NCBI RefSeq assembly: GCF_003268595.1 | Contig: NZ_CP029797.1 | Location: forward strand, 2,377,501 to 2,441,500 | DNA: 64,000 nucleotides | Reading direction: 5' to 3' | From: Paraliobacillus zengyii | GTDB lineage: Bacteria; Bacillota; Bacilli; Bacillales; Amphibacillaceae | Shown here: positions 8,760 to 18,054 of the stretch, in pieces | Numbering within the stretch: the stretch's first letter is position 1 | Layout: every line of letters begins with the position of its first letter | Program-made: the position numbers and the translations under genes | The notes under the pieces: model-generated | What the model saw: only the letters and a program-made list of their open reading frames with translations | Told to the model about the DNA's origin: nothing | Databases searched by the model: none

Positions 8760-10367
8760 TCATAAAAACAACGAGGCTGGGACATAACTAGCCAAAATAA
8801 CGAAAAAGATTCCGATCATCTTAGGAAGATGGTCGGAATCTTTTTTTGTTGGATTATTTTCAGGATTTGTTGCACCATGCGCATGCTTAGCCGTGTACTT
8901 TCTCAAGTTCACCGCCATGAATGCAAATCCTAATTCATTTTCCACTTTCTTCTTGCCTCTTACTGACATACGAGTGAAACGCAAATTAGCCTTCAAAAAT
9001 CCGAAGACTGGTTCTACATCTATTTTTCGTTTGCCATAAATTTTACCGGTTTCTTTTTCTGAAAGCTGCTGTTTTGTGTATGCTTTTTGTTGTTCCCATT
9101 TTTCATTATAATAAATTTTTCGATTATTTCCTTCCTTTGCTTTTGTACAGTGGGAACGCAACGGACAATCCGAACAGTCTTCACATTCATAGACTTTAAA
9201 GGATCGGGTGAAGTTATCTTTACCTGTTCGATTAGATAGATACTGGAAAGCCACTTTTTTATCATTTGGACAACGGAAAGAATCACTCGCTTCATCATAC
9301 GCCCAGTTCATTGTGTTAAAAGGGTCTTGCTTATATTTCTTTGTCTTCTCTTTTCGATACATATTGTATGTAATCAGCGGGATGCGCTCCCGATTAATGC
9401 GGACATCTTCATAATTCTGTTCACTTCCATACCCTGCATCAGCTACGATATATGTGGGAAGTTCAAAGAAGCTTTCCTCGATTTTATCTAGAAAAGGAGT
9501 GAATGTGCGTACATCAGTTGGATTGGGAAATACGTCATATGCGAGTGTATATTGTCCTTCGGTCGCAATTTGTACATTGTAACCTGCTTTTAATTGGCCA
9601 TTCTTCATATAATCGTCTTTCATGCGCATAAAGGTGGCATCATGGTCTGTCTTTGAATAACTATTGCGCGCTTCAAATATAAGCCTATCCTTTTCGTATT
9701 TTTGTTTGCGTGCTACGTAATCTTTAAACTGTTTGCGGTATTTTTTTGGTGTTTTCCTTGCAGAGCGAAGCTGCTTCCGTTTGCTGACATCTTTACTTTC
9801 TTCGATCTGTTTGTCGTATCCTTCAACGGTCTTCTCTAGTTTCTCAACTACTTTTTCGAGTTCTTTAGTGGATAGTTCTTCCGTACTTTCGCGTTCTATT
9901 TCTGGAATAATTTCGTTTGCCAATAATTCATCGTACAGTTGATTTGATTTCTCCACCAAATTCGCACTGTATTTTTCAATCGCTTTTCGCCAAACAAACG
10001 TAAATTTGTTGGCATTTGCTTCTATTTTGGTGCCATCAATAAAGATCGCTTCCTGGTCAATCAGCTCTTCTTTCACCAGTTGGCATCGAAATTGTACAAA
10101 ACATTGGCGTAACAGTTCTTGTACTTCTTGATTGACTCGAAAACGATTAATCGTTCGATAGCTTGGCTCATAACCTTGCGCTAACCACATCATACGTACA
10201 CTATCTTTCAGTAATGATTCAATTTTTCTTCCAGAGAAAACAGAAAATGCTTTATCAGGTATTTGTTCTACTAAGTCATGGATCGTATAGGCAATATCAT
10301 TTTTTTGTAATTTTATTTCAAAATCTAACGGCAAAATTACTTGATTCATGTTATAATCTTTAAACAT
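8760..10367 (-). CDS. IS1182-family transposase, copy 2 (internal 27-residue deletion)
   Basis: The frame is open throughout, starting at the ATG at 10367 after GGAGGTATCCTT-like sequence. The acidic candidates in FIDGTKIEANA, VADAGYGSEQNY and VEPVFGFLK are in one frame, unlike copy 1. After IPDKAFSVF, however, it lacks 27 residues present in copy 1, including the HPRMMMKVILCAYTQ segment. This is an exact 81-bp loss between two copies of a 10-base direct repeat still visible in copy 1 (1878-1887 and 1959-1968). The missing segment is part of the conserved N-terminal domain, so activity is doubtful. The stop lies just outside the element. Confidence 0.82.
   Translation of the reverse strand: MFKDYNMNQVILPLDFEIKLQKNDIAYTIHDLVEQIPDKAFSVFSGRKIESLLKDSVRMMWLAQGYEPSYRTINRFRVNQEVQELLRQCFVQFRCQLVKEELIDQEAIFIDGTKIEANANKFTFVWRKAIEKYSANLVEKSNQLYDELLANEIIPEIERESTEELSTKELEKVVEKLEKTVEGYDKQIEESKDVSKRKQLRSARKTPKKYRKQFKDYVARKQKYEKDRLIFEARNSYSKTDHDATFMRMKDDYMKNGQLKAGYNVQIATEGQYTLAYDVFPNPTDVRTFTPFLDKIEESFFELPTYIVADAGYGSEQNYEDVRINRERIPLITYNMYRKEKTKKYKQDPFNTMNWAYDEASDSFRCPNDKKVAFQYLSNRTGKDNFTRSFKVYECEDCSDCPLRSHCTKAKEGNNRKIYYNEKWEQQKAYTKQQLSEKETGKIYGKRKIDVEPVFGFLKANLRFTRMSVRGKKKVENELGFAFMAVNLRKYTAKHAHGATNPENNPTKKDSDHLPKMIGIFFVILASYVPASLFL
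8803..8847. terminator. Transposase-distal hairpin of IS copy 2
   Basis: AAAAAGATTCCGATCATCTT pairs with the arm at 8826-8846 around a 3-base loop. It corresponds to 3355-3400 of copy 1, but with paired changes (GATTCC/GGAATC here, GGTTCC/GGAACC there). Confidence 0.6.
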
Positions 10368-10452
10368 AAGGATACCTCCGATTGTTATTGTGTGGTACTT
10401 TAATTTTATCAGAAGGTATCCTTTTTTACTTACTAAAATTTTCGATTTTATA

Positions 10453-10496
10453 AAAAAGTTGCATCTTCCAACTACCGTTGGAAGATGCAACTTTTT
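10453..10496. terminator. Transposase-proximal hairpin of IS copy 2
   Basis: A 19-bp perfect stem runs from 10454-10472 (AAAAAGTTGCATC...) to 10478-10496. It corresponds to 1623-1669 of copy 1, with compensating base changes (GCATC/GATGC here, GCACC/GGTGC there). Confidence 0.65.
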
Positions 10497-10540
10497 ATTG
10501 TTTATCTGAGTTTTGTCCCAGCCTCGTTGTTTTTTATTTA

Positions 10541-11410
10541 TTATTTTAATGTATCATCATATAAGAAATATGGATAGCTTCCTAATACTTCAGCTGAACA
10601 ACCTAAGGCTTCCATCTCAGCAATTGTATTCGGGATAAGAATGTCGTCCATCTTTTTTTCTACATCTACTAAAAAGTAATAGTTTCCCAAACCTGTCTTC
10701 ATTGGCCGGGACTCTATCTTAGACAAATTAATTTTTCGCCAAGCAAATGCCGACAATACTTGATGAAGTGCTCCAGGATGGTCTGTTGGTAAAGAAATCA
10801 TTAAAGTTGTCTTATACCCTTTTAATGTAAGATTTTCTGAATGCCATTCCTTATCATTTTTATGTAACACAACAAATCGCGTATGATTATTTTCAAAATC
10901 ATGAATGTTTGCTTGAACAATTTTCAGACCATACTCTTTGGCTGCAAGTTCATTGGCTATAGCCCCAATTTTTAAGTCAGGGTTCTCGCTAACAAATTTT
11001 GCAGCCGCTCCAGTTGAAGTATACGTTTCTGCATTTACATGTTTCATACCATTGTGAAGAAATCGATGACATTGTGCAAGTGCATGTGGATGTGAATAGA
11101 TAGTAGTTATAGATTTCCAATCTTCCTGATGATCTGGATGGACCATTAGGTGTTGCTTAATTGGAACAACAATTTCACTAACAATCTTGAGAGATTTGTA
11201 TTGAATAAGATAGTCTAAAGTTACGTTAACTGTTCCCTCAAGTGCATTTTCTAATGGTAGGACACCATACGTAACATGACCATACTTTACCGCATCAATG
11301 CACTCCGGAATCGTTAGATAGCTCACTTTTTCATCCGTATTAAATAGCGCATCTACAGCAGTCTTAGTAAACGTCCCTTTAGGACCTAAATAACCAATCT
11401 TTGTTGACAC
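10541..11410 (-). CDS. pheA: Prephenate dehydratase PheA
   Basis: PheA converts prephenate to phenylpyruvate in phenylalanine synthesis. The N-terminal catalytic domain begins with KIGYLGPKGTFT and includes the TRF motif (NNHTRFVVL, about residue 185). The C-terminal ACT domain carries ESRPMK (about 235), the phenylalanine-binding signature, so feedback inhibition is likely. I choose the GTG at 11410 because GGGGG lies eight bases upstream; an ATG six bases earlier is too close to that site, and an upstream start at 11437 would overlap pheB. pheB lies directly upstream on the same strand. Confidence 0.95.
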   Translation of the reverse strand: MSTKIGYLGPKGTFTKTAVDALFNTDEKVSYLTIPECIDAVKYGHVTYGVLPLENALEGTVNVTLDYLIQYKSLKIVSEIVVPIKQHLMVHPDHQEDWKSITTIYSHPHALAQCHRFLHNGMKHVNAETYTSTGAAAKFVSENPDLKIGAIANELAAKEYGLKIVQANIHDFENNHTRFVVLHKNDKEWHSENLTLKGYKTTLMISLPTDHPGALHQVLSAFAWRKINLSKIESRPMKTGLGNYYFLVDVEKKMDDILIPNTIAEMEALGCSAEVLGSYPYFLYDDTLK

Positions 11411-11429
11411 AATCATTTCCCCCAGTTCC

Positions 11430-11879
11430 CTATGCACCCGACCCTAAGATTTCTACTTTATCAATAAATTCGAGTTGTTGTAATTGCTCCAATAAATCCT
11501 CAATACCTATCTCTAGGCTTTCCGTATTAAGTGAGATAGTTACATTAGCCTTTCCTTGAATTGGAATGGTTTGATGGATCGTTAATATATTCCCACCCAC
11601 TCCAGAAACAGTAGTTAAAAGATTGGACAACGTTCCTGCACGATCTTCTAAATGAAAAGATAATGTTATAATTCGTTCCTCAAGCATTGCCTGAAAAGGA
11701 TAAACAGCATCTCGATACTTATAGAATGCACTTCTTGAAATACCCACCTGCTTCACTGCTTCAAAAACAGATTCTACCTTTCCACGTTCAATTAATTCTT
11801 TTGCTTCTAATGTTTTACGCATTGACTCTGGAAGAAAATCACCTCTAATTAAGTAAAACTTCCCCTCATTCTCCACCAT
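11430..11879 (-). CDS. pheB: ACT domain-containing protein PheB
   Basis: At 149 residues this is the usual size of the PheB/YszB family. A helical, DNA-binding-like N-terminal half ([38 protein letters not shown], about residues 25-60) precedes an ACT domain (about 70-145) with [11 protein letters not shown] and GGNILTIHQ. It lies between obg and pheA, as in B. subtilis. A regulatory role in aromatic amino acid metabolism is assumed from the family; the precise function is not established. Confidence 0.88.
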   Translation of the reverse strand: MVENEGKFYLIRGDFLPESMRKTLEAKELIERGKVESVFEAVKQVGISRSAFYKYRDAVYPFQAMLEERIITLSFHLEDRAGTLSNLLTTVSGVGGNILTIHQTIPIQGKANVTISLNTESLEIGIEDLLEQLQQLEFIDKVEILGSGA

Positions 11880-11941
11880 TTAAAACAATCCCCTTTTTGA
11901 AGAACTACGAGTAGATAGTAGGATTAATGCATTTGTAATGA

Positions 11942-13231
<1,290 letters not shown>

Positions 13232-13765
13232 TCATTCACTTATCCATGTCACGGTAAATATTTCGTGATCATGCTGACTTTTTTCTATTTCAACATTTAA
13301 CAATTCATCAGAGTGTTCTATTTTATTTTTTAACTCATGTGATTTTTCAAAAATACCTGAGAAAGTAAGTTGTATTTTTAATTGTTCGTTATTTAATTGT
13401 TGAACGTTTATTGTACCATGATACATCTCTGTTTTCATACAATACTTAGTAAAATGCACCATTATTCTTTCTAATCGGTCATATAGTTCAAAATCATTAA
13501 CAGTAAGTGCCTCACTTATATTAATAGTATTAGTCAATTGAAAATTATCAAAACGCCAATTAAATTGTGTAAGCCATAGTACCGTTTTCGGTAGTGGCAT
13601 ATTTTGTAAGCTTCGTTCTGATACAGCTCGTTCAACAGAATCCTCAATTTTCTTCTGTACCTTATCTAATTTACCCATTTGTGCATATCCCATAATCAGT
13701 TGTAGCTCATTCATCCAATCATGTCGATAATGACGTAACAGGTCCACAACATCCTCATCTTTCAT
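13232..13765 (-). CDS. spo0B: Spo0B sporulation initiation phosphotransferase
   Basis: Spo0B passes phosphate from Spo0F to Spo0A in the sporulation phosphorelay. The phosphorylated histidine lies in LRHYRHDWMNELQLIMGYAQ (His near residue 16), followed by the second helix of the dimerising four-helix bundle and a degenerate kinase-like C-terminal domain. It is 177 residues, slightly shorter than B. subtilis Spo0B. The ATG follows GAGGCGATGAAAT. It is directly followed by obg. Confidence 0.9.
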   Translation of the reverse strand: MKDEDVVDLLRHYRHDWMNELQLIMGYAQMGKLDKVQKKIEDSVERAVSERSLQNMPLPKTVLWLTQFNWRFDNFQLTNTINISEALTVNDFELYDRLERIMVHFTKYCMKTEMYHGTINVQQLNNEQLKIQLTFSGIFEKSHELKNKIEHSDELLNVEIEKSQHDHEIFTVTWISE

Positions 13766-13927
13766 ATTTCATCGCCTCATTTCATATCATGAAAATTATA
13801 GCAAAAAAAGGCTAACTGTGAAAGGTCATGTCAGTAGTATAGTCTTAATTAAGGTAATTTAATTATAATATAATGCACAATTGATAGAAATTGCGACATA
13901 ACAGAAGATCCCCTTACCCGCTACGTC

Positions 13928-14076
13928 AGCAAATGGATTCCCTTTCCGTGGGCACAGTCTCAGCTAACTCGGATAAGCAAAAGTCGCTTTCCGAGTGGAT
14001 CTTCAACTTGTGGGATTGCGATTACTCATCCCATCGAAAACATTTGCTGTTCCCACAGGAGTGTCATCCATTTGCT
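13928..14076 (+). repeat. Structured palindromic repeat, element A
   Basis: The ends form a 10-bp perfect stem: AGCAAATGGA (13928-13937) with TCCATTTGCT (14067-14076). GTGGG/CCCAC pair further in (13948-13952, 14052-14056). An internal hairpin pairs 13967-13978 with 13986-13996 (ACTCGGA...TCCGAGT, one bulge). A conserved core, GTGGATCTTCA at 13995-14005 and GTGGGATTGCGATTACTCAT from 14010, is shared with element B. Confidence 0.75.
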
Positions 14077-14238
14077 TTCTTCGCTGGACAGAACAAATGT
14101 AATATAAAATAAGCTATCTACTGTCTCCCAAACTTTTATTACGCTTATTACAGCGTTCAGTTAGATAAATAATATCTTAAAAGGCATGGTATCGTTGATA
14201 AAGCAACTTCATCAATAAACATAATACCGACTAGCGAT

Positions 14239-14387
14239 AAAAATACACGACGACTCCTGCAGGAACAGCGTATGTTTTTGATGGGATGAGTAATCGCAAT
14301 CCCACGATCTGAAGATCCACTTCGTAAAGTGTTTTTTCTTTACGAAGTTAGCTGAAGACGTGCCTGCGGAAAGCGTCGTGTATTTTT
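14239..14387 (-). repeat. Structured palindromic repeat, element B
   Basis: A 14-bp perfect outer stem joins AAAAATACACGACG (14239-14252) to CGTCGTGTATTTTT (14374-14387). An internal 11-bp perfect hairpin joins ACTTCGTAAAG (14319-14329) to CTTTACGAAGT (14338-14348). Read on the minus strand it has the same layout and conserved core as element A, but both stems have different bases. It spans 149 bp, as element A does. Confidence 0.75.
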
Positions 14388-14551
14388 AGAGCGGCTATTA
14401 CGTCACAGTTGGTACGAATTCTGACGCAAGGAAGGTTACGTGATAGTTTATAGATAATTCGTAATATAACTTCTTTAAGAAATTGACTAAGAGAATTGGT
14501 ATAACTATATTATGTATTGATAAGAAACTCTCTACTTTTACTAGTATAAAG

Positions 14552-14590
14552 AAAAAAGACTCTAACCTTATTCAGGATAGAGTCTTTCTT
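14552..14590 (-). terminator. Terminator after rpmA
   Basis: AAAGACTCTA (14555-14564) pairs with TAGAGTCTTT (14578-14587). On the minus strand the stem runs into a TTTTTTC tract. It ends the rplU-prp-rpmA transcript. Confidence 0.85.
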
Positions 14591-14599
14591 CTTTTTGTA

Positions 14600-14896
14600 T
14601 TAAGCTTCTTGCGTAACTGGTAATGGATAAACACTTACCTTTTTACGATCGCGTCCTACACGTTCAAAGCGAACAATACCATCAGTTTTAGCGTAAAGCG
14701 TGTCGTCTCCTCCACGTCCTACGTTAGTACCAGGATAGATTTTAGTTCCACGTTGGCGGTAAAGAATTGATCCACCAGTAACCATTTGTCCATCAGCACG
14801 TTTTGAGCCTAGACGTTTTGATTGTGAATCACGGCCGTTTCTTGAACTACCTTGACCTTTTTTAGATGAGAAAAACTGCAAATCTAAACGTAACAT
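14600..14896 (-). CDS. rpmA: 50S ribosomal protein L27
   Basis: This 98-residue L27 carries the Firmicutes N-terminal extension [14 protein letters not shown]. In this group the Prp protease cuts after the two phenylalanines so that the mature N-terminus can enter the peptidyl transferase centre. The prp gene lies directly upstream in the same operon, matching that role. The conserved [19 protein letters not shown] and [15 protein letters not shown] segments confirm the assignment. Confidence 0.97.
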   Translation of the reverse strand: MLRLDLQFFSSKKGQGSSRNGRDSQSKRLGSKRADGQMVTGGSILYRQRGTKIYPGTNVGRGGDDTLYAKTDGIVRFERVGRDRKKVSVYPLPVTQEA

Positions 14897-14910
14897 TGGT
14901 TTGCACCTCC

Positions 14911-15243
14911 TTACTTTTCAAAGATTCGTATATATTGATTATAGTCACGTTCGACCGTTTCTAATGAAACAAACATTCCTTCTAGCAACAATTCAGCAGC
15001 TTGACGCTTACCTTCATCTAATTGCTCAGGAAGTTGTACATATAGATAACCGCCTTCGCCACCTTGATCAATATTTGGTTCAATTTCACAAAGCTTTATT
15101 ACTGCATTAACGGATCCAAATGAGATAGCAGAAACAGCAGCACAAACTAAATCATGCCCATGTGGTCCACTCTCAGCGTGTCCGCTCAGTTCAAAAGCAT
15201 ATATTTGCTTATTTGATTTACGATAAATTGTTACTTGTATCAT
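14911..15243 (-). CDS. prp: Ribosomal-processing cysteine protease Prp (YsxB)
   Basis: Prp removes the N-terminal extension of ribosomal protein L27. The catalytic histidine is in [10 protein letters not shown] (about residue 22), and the cysteine in [10 protein letters not shown] (about 34), the spacing of the family. The protein is 110 residues and lies between rplU and rpmA, as in other Firmicutes. It ends 14 bp before rpmA begins. Confidence 0.93.
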   Translation of the reverse strand: MIQVTIYRKSNKQIYAFELSGHAESGPHGHDLVCAAVSAISFGSVNAVIKLCEIEPNIDQGGEGGYLYVQLPEQLDEGKRQAAELLLEGMFVSLETVERDYNQYIRIFEK

Positions 15244-15255
15244 ACTGAAACAACC

Positions 15256-15564
15256 TTACGCGTTGATTTTTGAAATCGTAACTTTCGTAAATGGCTGACG
15301 ATGACCTTGTTTACGGCTATAGTTCTTTTTAGCCTTGAACTTGTAAATTGTAACTTTTTTCTGACGACCTTGTTCTTCAACTTTAGCCGCAACTGTAGCA
15401 CCTTCTACTAATGGAGAACCAACTTTTACGTCGTCACCACCAACAAAAAGAACTTTATCAAATGTTACTTCTTCACCTGCACCAGCTTCTAATTTTTCAA
15501 TGTAGATAGCTTGACCTTCTTCAACTCTAACTTGCTTACCACCAGTTTCAATAATAGCATACAT
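15256..15564 (-). CDS. rplU: 50S ribosomal protein L21
   Basis: L21 is 102 residues with the family start [11 protein letters not shown] and the C-terminal [19 protein letters not shown] that contacts 23S rRNA. It is the first gene of rplU-prp-rpmA. GGAGGTG lies just upstream. A candidate L21 autoregulatory leader precedes it. Confidence 0.97.
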   Translation of the reverse strand: MYAIIETGGKQVRVEEGQAIYIEKLEAGAGEEVTFDKVLFVGGDDVKVGSPLVEGATVAAKVEEQGRQKKVTIYKFKAKKNYSRKQGHRQPFTKVTISKINA

Positions 15565-15574
15565 ACTGCTTGCA

Positions 15575-15705
15575 CCTCCTTCAAAAACTCAGACTCGCCA
15601 TACAGGTGTCATTTTCATGACTTAGTTAAGAAAATACTAGCTATGTAGCTCTCTTTTCTATTAACCCGATCTGTGCGGTTGTAGCAGCGGGCGCTACAAT
15701 GAATA
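15575..15705 (-). ncRNA. Candidate ribosomal protein L21 leader
   Basis: The 160 bp upstream of rplU contain a strong hairpin with TGTAGC/GCTACA arms around a GC-rich loop (15680-15698) and a conserved-looking GGCGAGTCTGAG box (15586-15597) close to the ribosome binding site. Low-GC Gram-positives have an L21 leader here (the Rfam L21_leader family) that lets L21 control its own operon. The family assignment is from position and partial motif recall; a covariance search would settle it. Confidence 0.6.
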
Positions 15706-15726
15706 ACGTATTGATATTATCATGAA

Positions 15727-17187
15727 TCACAGTACTTTGTCAATGATAGCATGGTGATTTGTCTCTAAGAAGTCTTTTATCAGTGAACTACTTCCAGCTA
15801 ATTTCACCTGATATGACGTAACACCCTTCGTTTGATTCATATAAACAGATTGATGTAGCTGTTTTTTTATTTTATTAAGATCTATGTGTTGCAACCACAA
15901 TTTATAAATCTTTGGATTTACATCTATTATAATGGCATCGACATTTGTATTTAAATAACCATAAAGAACACGCTCTAATGCGTAAACATATGTCATATTT
16001 GAAAAAGTTAGATGGTCTTCTGTTTTATCCGAAATGAGTTTACTATGAGGTGCTGTCGCTCGCTTTCGGGTCATTTCTACTAGACCTAACTGTGTAAATC
16101 CATATACTTCTGAACGGATAGGATCTTCATCAAGTGCTTCTCTTAATACATCTAGCACCTTTTTCTTATCTGATTGGTTTCTCATACTGATGAAATCAAG
16201 AATGATAATGCCAGAAAGATTACGTAATCTAACCTGTGTCGCGATTTCCTTCGCAGCATATATATTTGCCTGTAAATATGTCCGTTCTTTATCATTTCTA
16301 CCTGTAAATCCACCCGAGTTAACATCTATAATAGTCATCGCTTCTGTTTCTTCTATGTATAGACTCACACCGTTTGATGCTTCAACTTTAGGGTGCACAC
16401 ATGCTTTCATCAATTGCTCAATAGTTACAGGCAATTGATCTTCAAGCTGTTTCTCCCATGTAATTGGAGCTTTTAAATGGTTGTAACGTTCTCGAAGTTC
16501 AGTTGCAATAGCTGGATCATCTAAATAAATATGATCAATGCCTTCAGATGCGAATTTTCGAATAAAACGATCTAAAACTGGAGCATCATAATATAAACAG
16601 CTTGGCACTTTTAATTGCTTACTTTGCTTTTCTAGTAGTGCCCAACGATTACGTAAGTGTAAAAAGATTTGTTCCAATTCGGCACTCGTAAGATCAGCAG
16701 CAACCGTACGAACTATAGCGCCTTCTTTTTCTTCGCGTATATTTTCTATGGTAGCTTTTTTCTCTTCTACATGATTGCTAGCAAGTTTTTTTGACAGTGC
16801 TATGTAATTCCCAAAAGGTAAGTAAACGATCGCTTGATCAGCAATGGTTATATTCGCAGTCAATCGTGCGCCTTTTGTATCATAAGCATCCTTTGTAACT
16901 TGTACTATCATACGCTCTCCTTCTGTAATAAGCGATTCCAATTTTTTAGTTGGATTCGCTCTAGCTGCAGGTAATTCTTTTCGTTGTAAAAATCCTAACT
17001 TTTCTGAACCAATATCAACAAATGCAGCTTGTAATCCCTTCTCGATTTTACTAACTTTTCCTACAAAGATAGAATCGACGAGTTGTGGCTGATTGGGGCG
17101 ATCAATAACAAATTCTTTGATCTGATTATTTTCTACTGCAATGGCAATTTTTTCTGTTGGTTGGGTATGAATATATAGCGAAACCAA
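15727..17187 (-). CDS. rng: Ribonuclease E/G-family endoribonuclease
   Basis: RNase E/G cleaves single-stranded, preferably 5'-monophosphorylated RNA. An N-terminal S1 domain (about 35-125, DSIFVGKVSKIEKGLQAAFVDIG) is followed by the catalytic core: the two metal-binding aspartates lie in IIDVNSGGFTG (about 293) and ILDFISM (about 336), and NDKERTYLQANIYAAKEIA is typical. The CPxCxG zinc-link expected just after LVEMTRKR is missing; that stretch reads ATAPHSKLISDKTEDH. B. subtilis has no member of this family, but several relatives do. It lies between spoIVFB and rplU. Confidence 0.9.
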   Translation of the reverse strand: MVSLYIHTQPTEKIAIAVENNQIKEFVIDRPNQPQLVDSIFVGKVSKIEKGLQAAFVDIGSEKLGFLQRKELPAARANPTKKLESLITEGERMIVQVTKDAYDTKGARLTANITIADQAIVYLPFGNYIALSKKLASNHVEEKKATIENIREEKEGAIVRTVAADLTSAELEQIFLHLRNRWALLEKQSKQLKVPSCLYYDAPVLDRFIRKFASEGIDHIYLDDPAIATELRERYNHLKAPITWEKQLEDQLPVTIEQLMKACVHPKVEASNGVSLYIEETEAMTIIDVNSGGFTGRNDKERTYLQANIYAAKEIATQVRLRNLSGIIILDFISMRNQSDKKKVLDVLREALDEDPIRSEVYGFTQLGLVEMTRKRATAPHSKLISDKTEDHLTFSNMTYVYALERVLYGYLNTNVDAIIIDVNPKIYKLWLQHIDLNKIKKQLHQSVYMNQTKGVTSYQVKLAGSSSLIKDFLETNHHAIIDKVL

Positions 17188-17196
17188 ATTACTTCC

Positions 17197-18054
17197 TCAT
17201 TTCTGTGTTCCCTGACTCACTTCTTTTATAGTCGCTTGATGCTGCTTTAATTTAAAATATATATGTAAACATGTAGCTTCATCCATTACATGCCAATCAT
17301 CTTTAATGAAAATATCATGACGATATTGACGATGGAATTTTGAGAACACATCAATTAGTCGCATATCACTCGTAACAACAAGCGGGAAAACTTTTTTAGT
17401 TACTTGCTCCGTTTCAAACCTTTTTAGTAAAAAACGCATAAATACATAAAACCTTTGTTTCCATTCTAATCGATTTTCCCACAAGATAAAAGTAAACAAT
17501 AAAACAGTACTTAATATGAATGAAAAAGAAGTTAATAATACAATTAAAATAATACTTATAAAAAGAATAGAGGATACGATTGTATATGCATGGGCTTTAC
17601 GAAAAGGCAAAAAGGTAGACAATGTTATAAAAGCTAGTTTACCACCGTCTAATGGCCAAATCGGTAATAAATTGAACAATAGGATAGTTGTATTATATTG
17701 AAACCCTAATGCAAGTAGTGAAGGATTTAACCATCCTAACTGCTGTACACTAATTAGTAGTATAAAAATGATAACGTGTTGAAATGGACCTGCAAGTGTA
17801 ATGATACACTCTTCTCTTAATGGTTTACTTACGTGCTCATCGGTTTCCATAACACCACCAAACATCCAAAGCATTATCCTTCTGACTTTCCAACCATAAT
17901 GAACAGCTGCTAGATAATGTCCTAATTCATGAATCAACACGATGGAAAAAATAAGCATCATCTCCACCAAAGTACCTGTAAGAATTGATGCAATAATGCT
18001 AAACCAAAGAGTTGGATGAATTGATAGTGGTGGAAACTTATTACGGATTTTCAT
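17197..18054 (-). CDS. spoIVFB: SpoIVFB intramembrane metalloprotease
   Basis: SpoIVFB is the site-2 protease that releases sigma-K from pro-sigma-K in the mother cell. The zinc motif HELGH is in LIHELGHYLAAVHYG (about residue 43), and the third ligand region LLPIWPLDGGK is near 135. There are about six membrane segments and a soluble CBS-like C-terminal part. The start overlaps the end of spoIVFA by 14 bp, the usual coupled arrangement; SpoIVFA and BofA hold the protease inactive until a forespore signal. Confidence 0.95.
   Translation of the reverse strand: MKIRNKFPPLSIHPTLWFSIIASILTGTLVEMMLIFSIVLIHELGHYLAAVHYGWKVRRIMLWMFGGVMETDEHVSKPLREECIITLAGPFQHVIIFILLISVQQLGWLNPSLLALGFQYNTTILLFNLLPIWPLDGGKLAFITLSTFLPFRKAHAYTIVSSILFISIILIVLLTSFSFILSTVLLFTFILWENRLEWKQRFYVFMRFLLKRFETEQVTKKVFPLVVTSDMRLIDVFSKFHRQYRHDIFIKDDWHVMDEATCLHIYFKLKQHQATIKEVSQGTQK

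Larger units (their letters stand above)
8770..10528 (-). mobile_element. IS1182-family insertion sequence, copy 2 (internally deleted)
   Basis: Ends are AACGAGGCTGGGACA at 8770-8784 and its complement ending at 10528, in opposite orientation to copy 1. It is about 85 bp shorter, mostly through one 81-bp deletion. It lies between the convergent genes niaR and pheA. The immediate flanks are AAAAAC and GTTTTT, complementary to each other rather than direct duplicates, as if the element had landed in a terminator-like palindrome. Confidence 0.85.
13766..14599. other. 834-bp intergenic region with two structured repeats
   Basis: There is no convincing protein-coding gene between spo0B and rpmA. 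The region holds two related, inverted palindromic elements (13928-14076 and 14239-14387), a plain AT-rich stretch that should contain the spo0B promoter, and the rpmA terminator (14552-14590). Confidence 0.7.

Noticed and set aside
1591..10528. A classical composite transposon carrying the nad genes
   Set aside because: The nad genes are in their ancestral Bacillus position and orientation, so they were not brought in by the IS; each IS copy most likely inserted separately.
13891..14112. 73-residue frame between spo0B and rpmA
   Set aside because: It lies almost wholly inside structured repeat element A, with no ribosome site; the DNA is better explained by the repeat.
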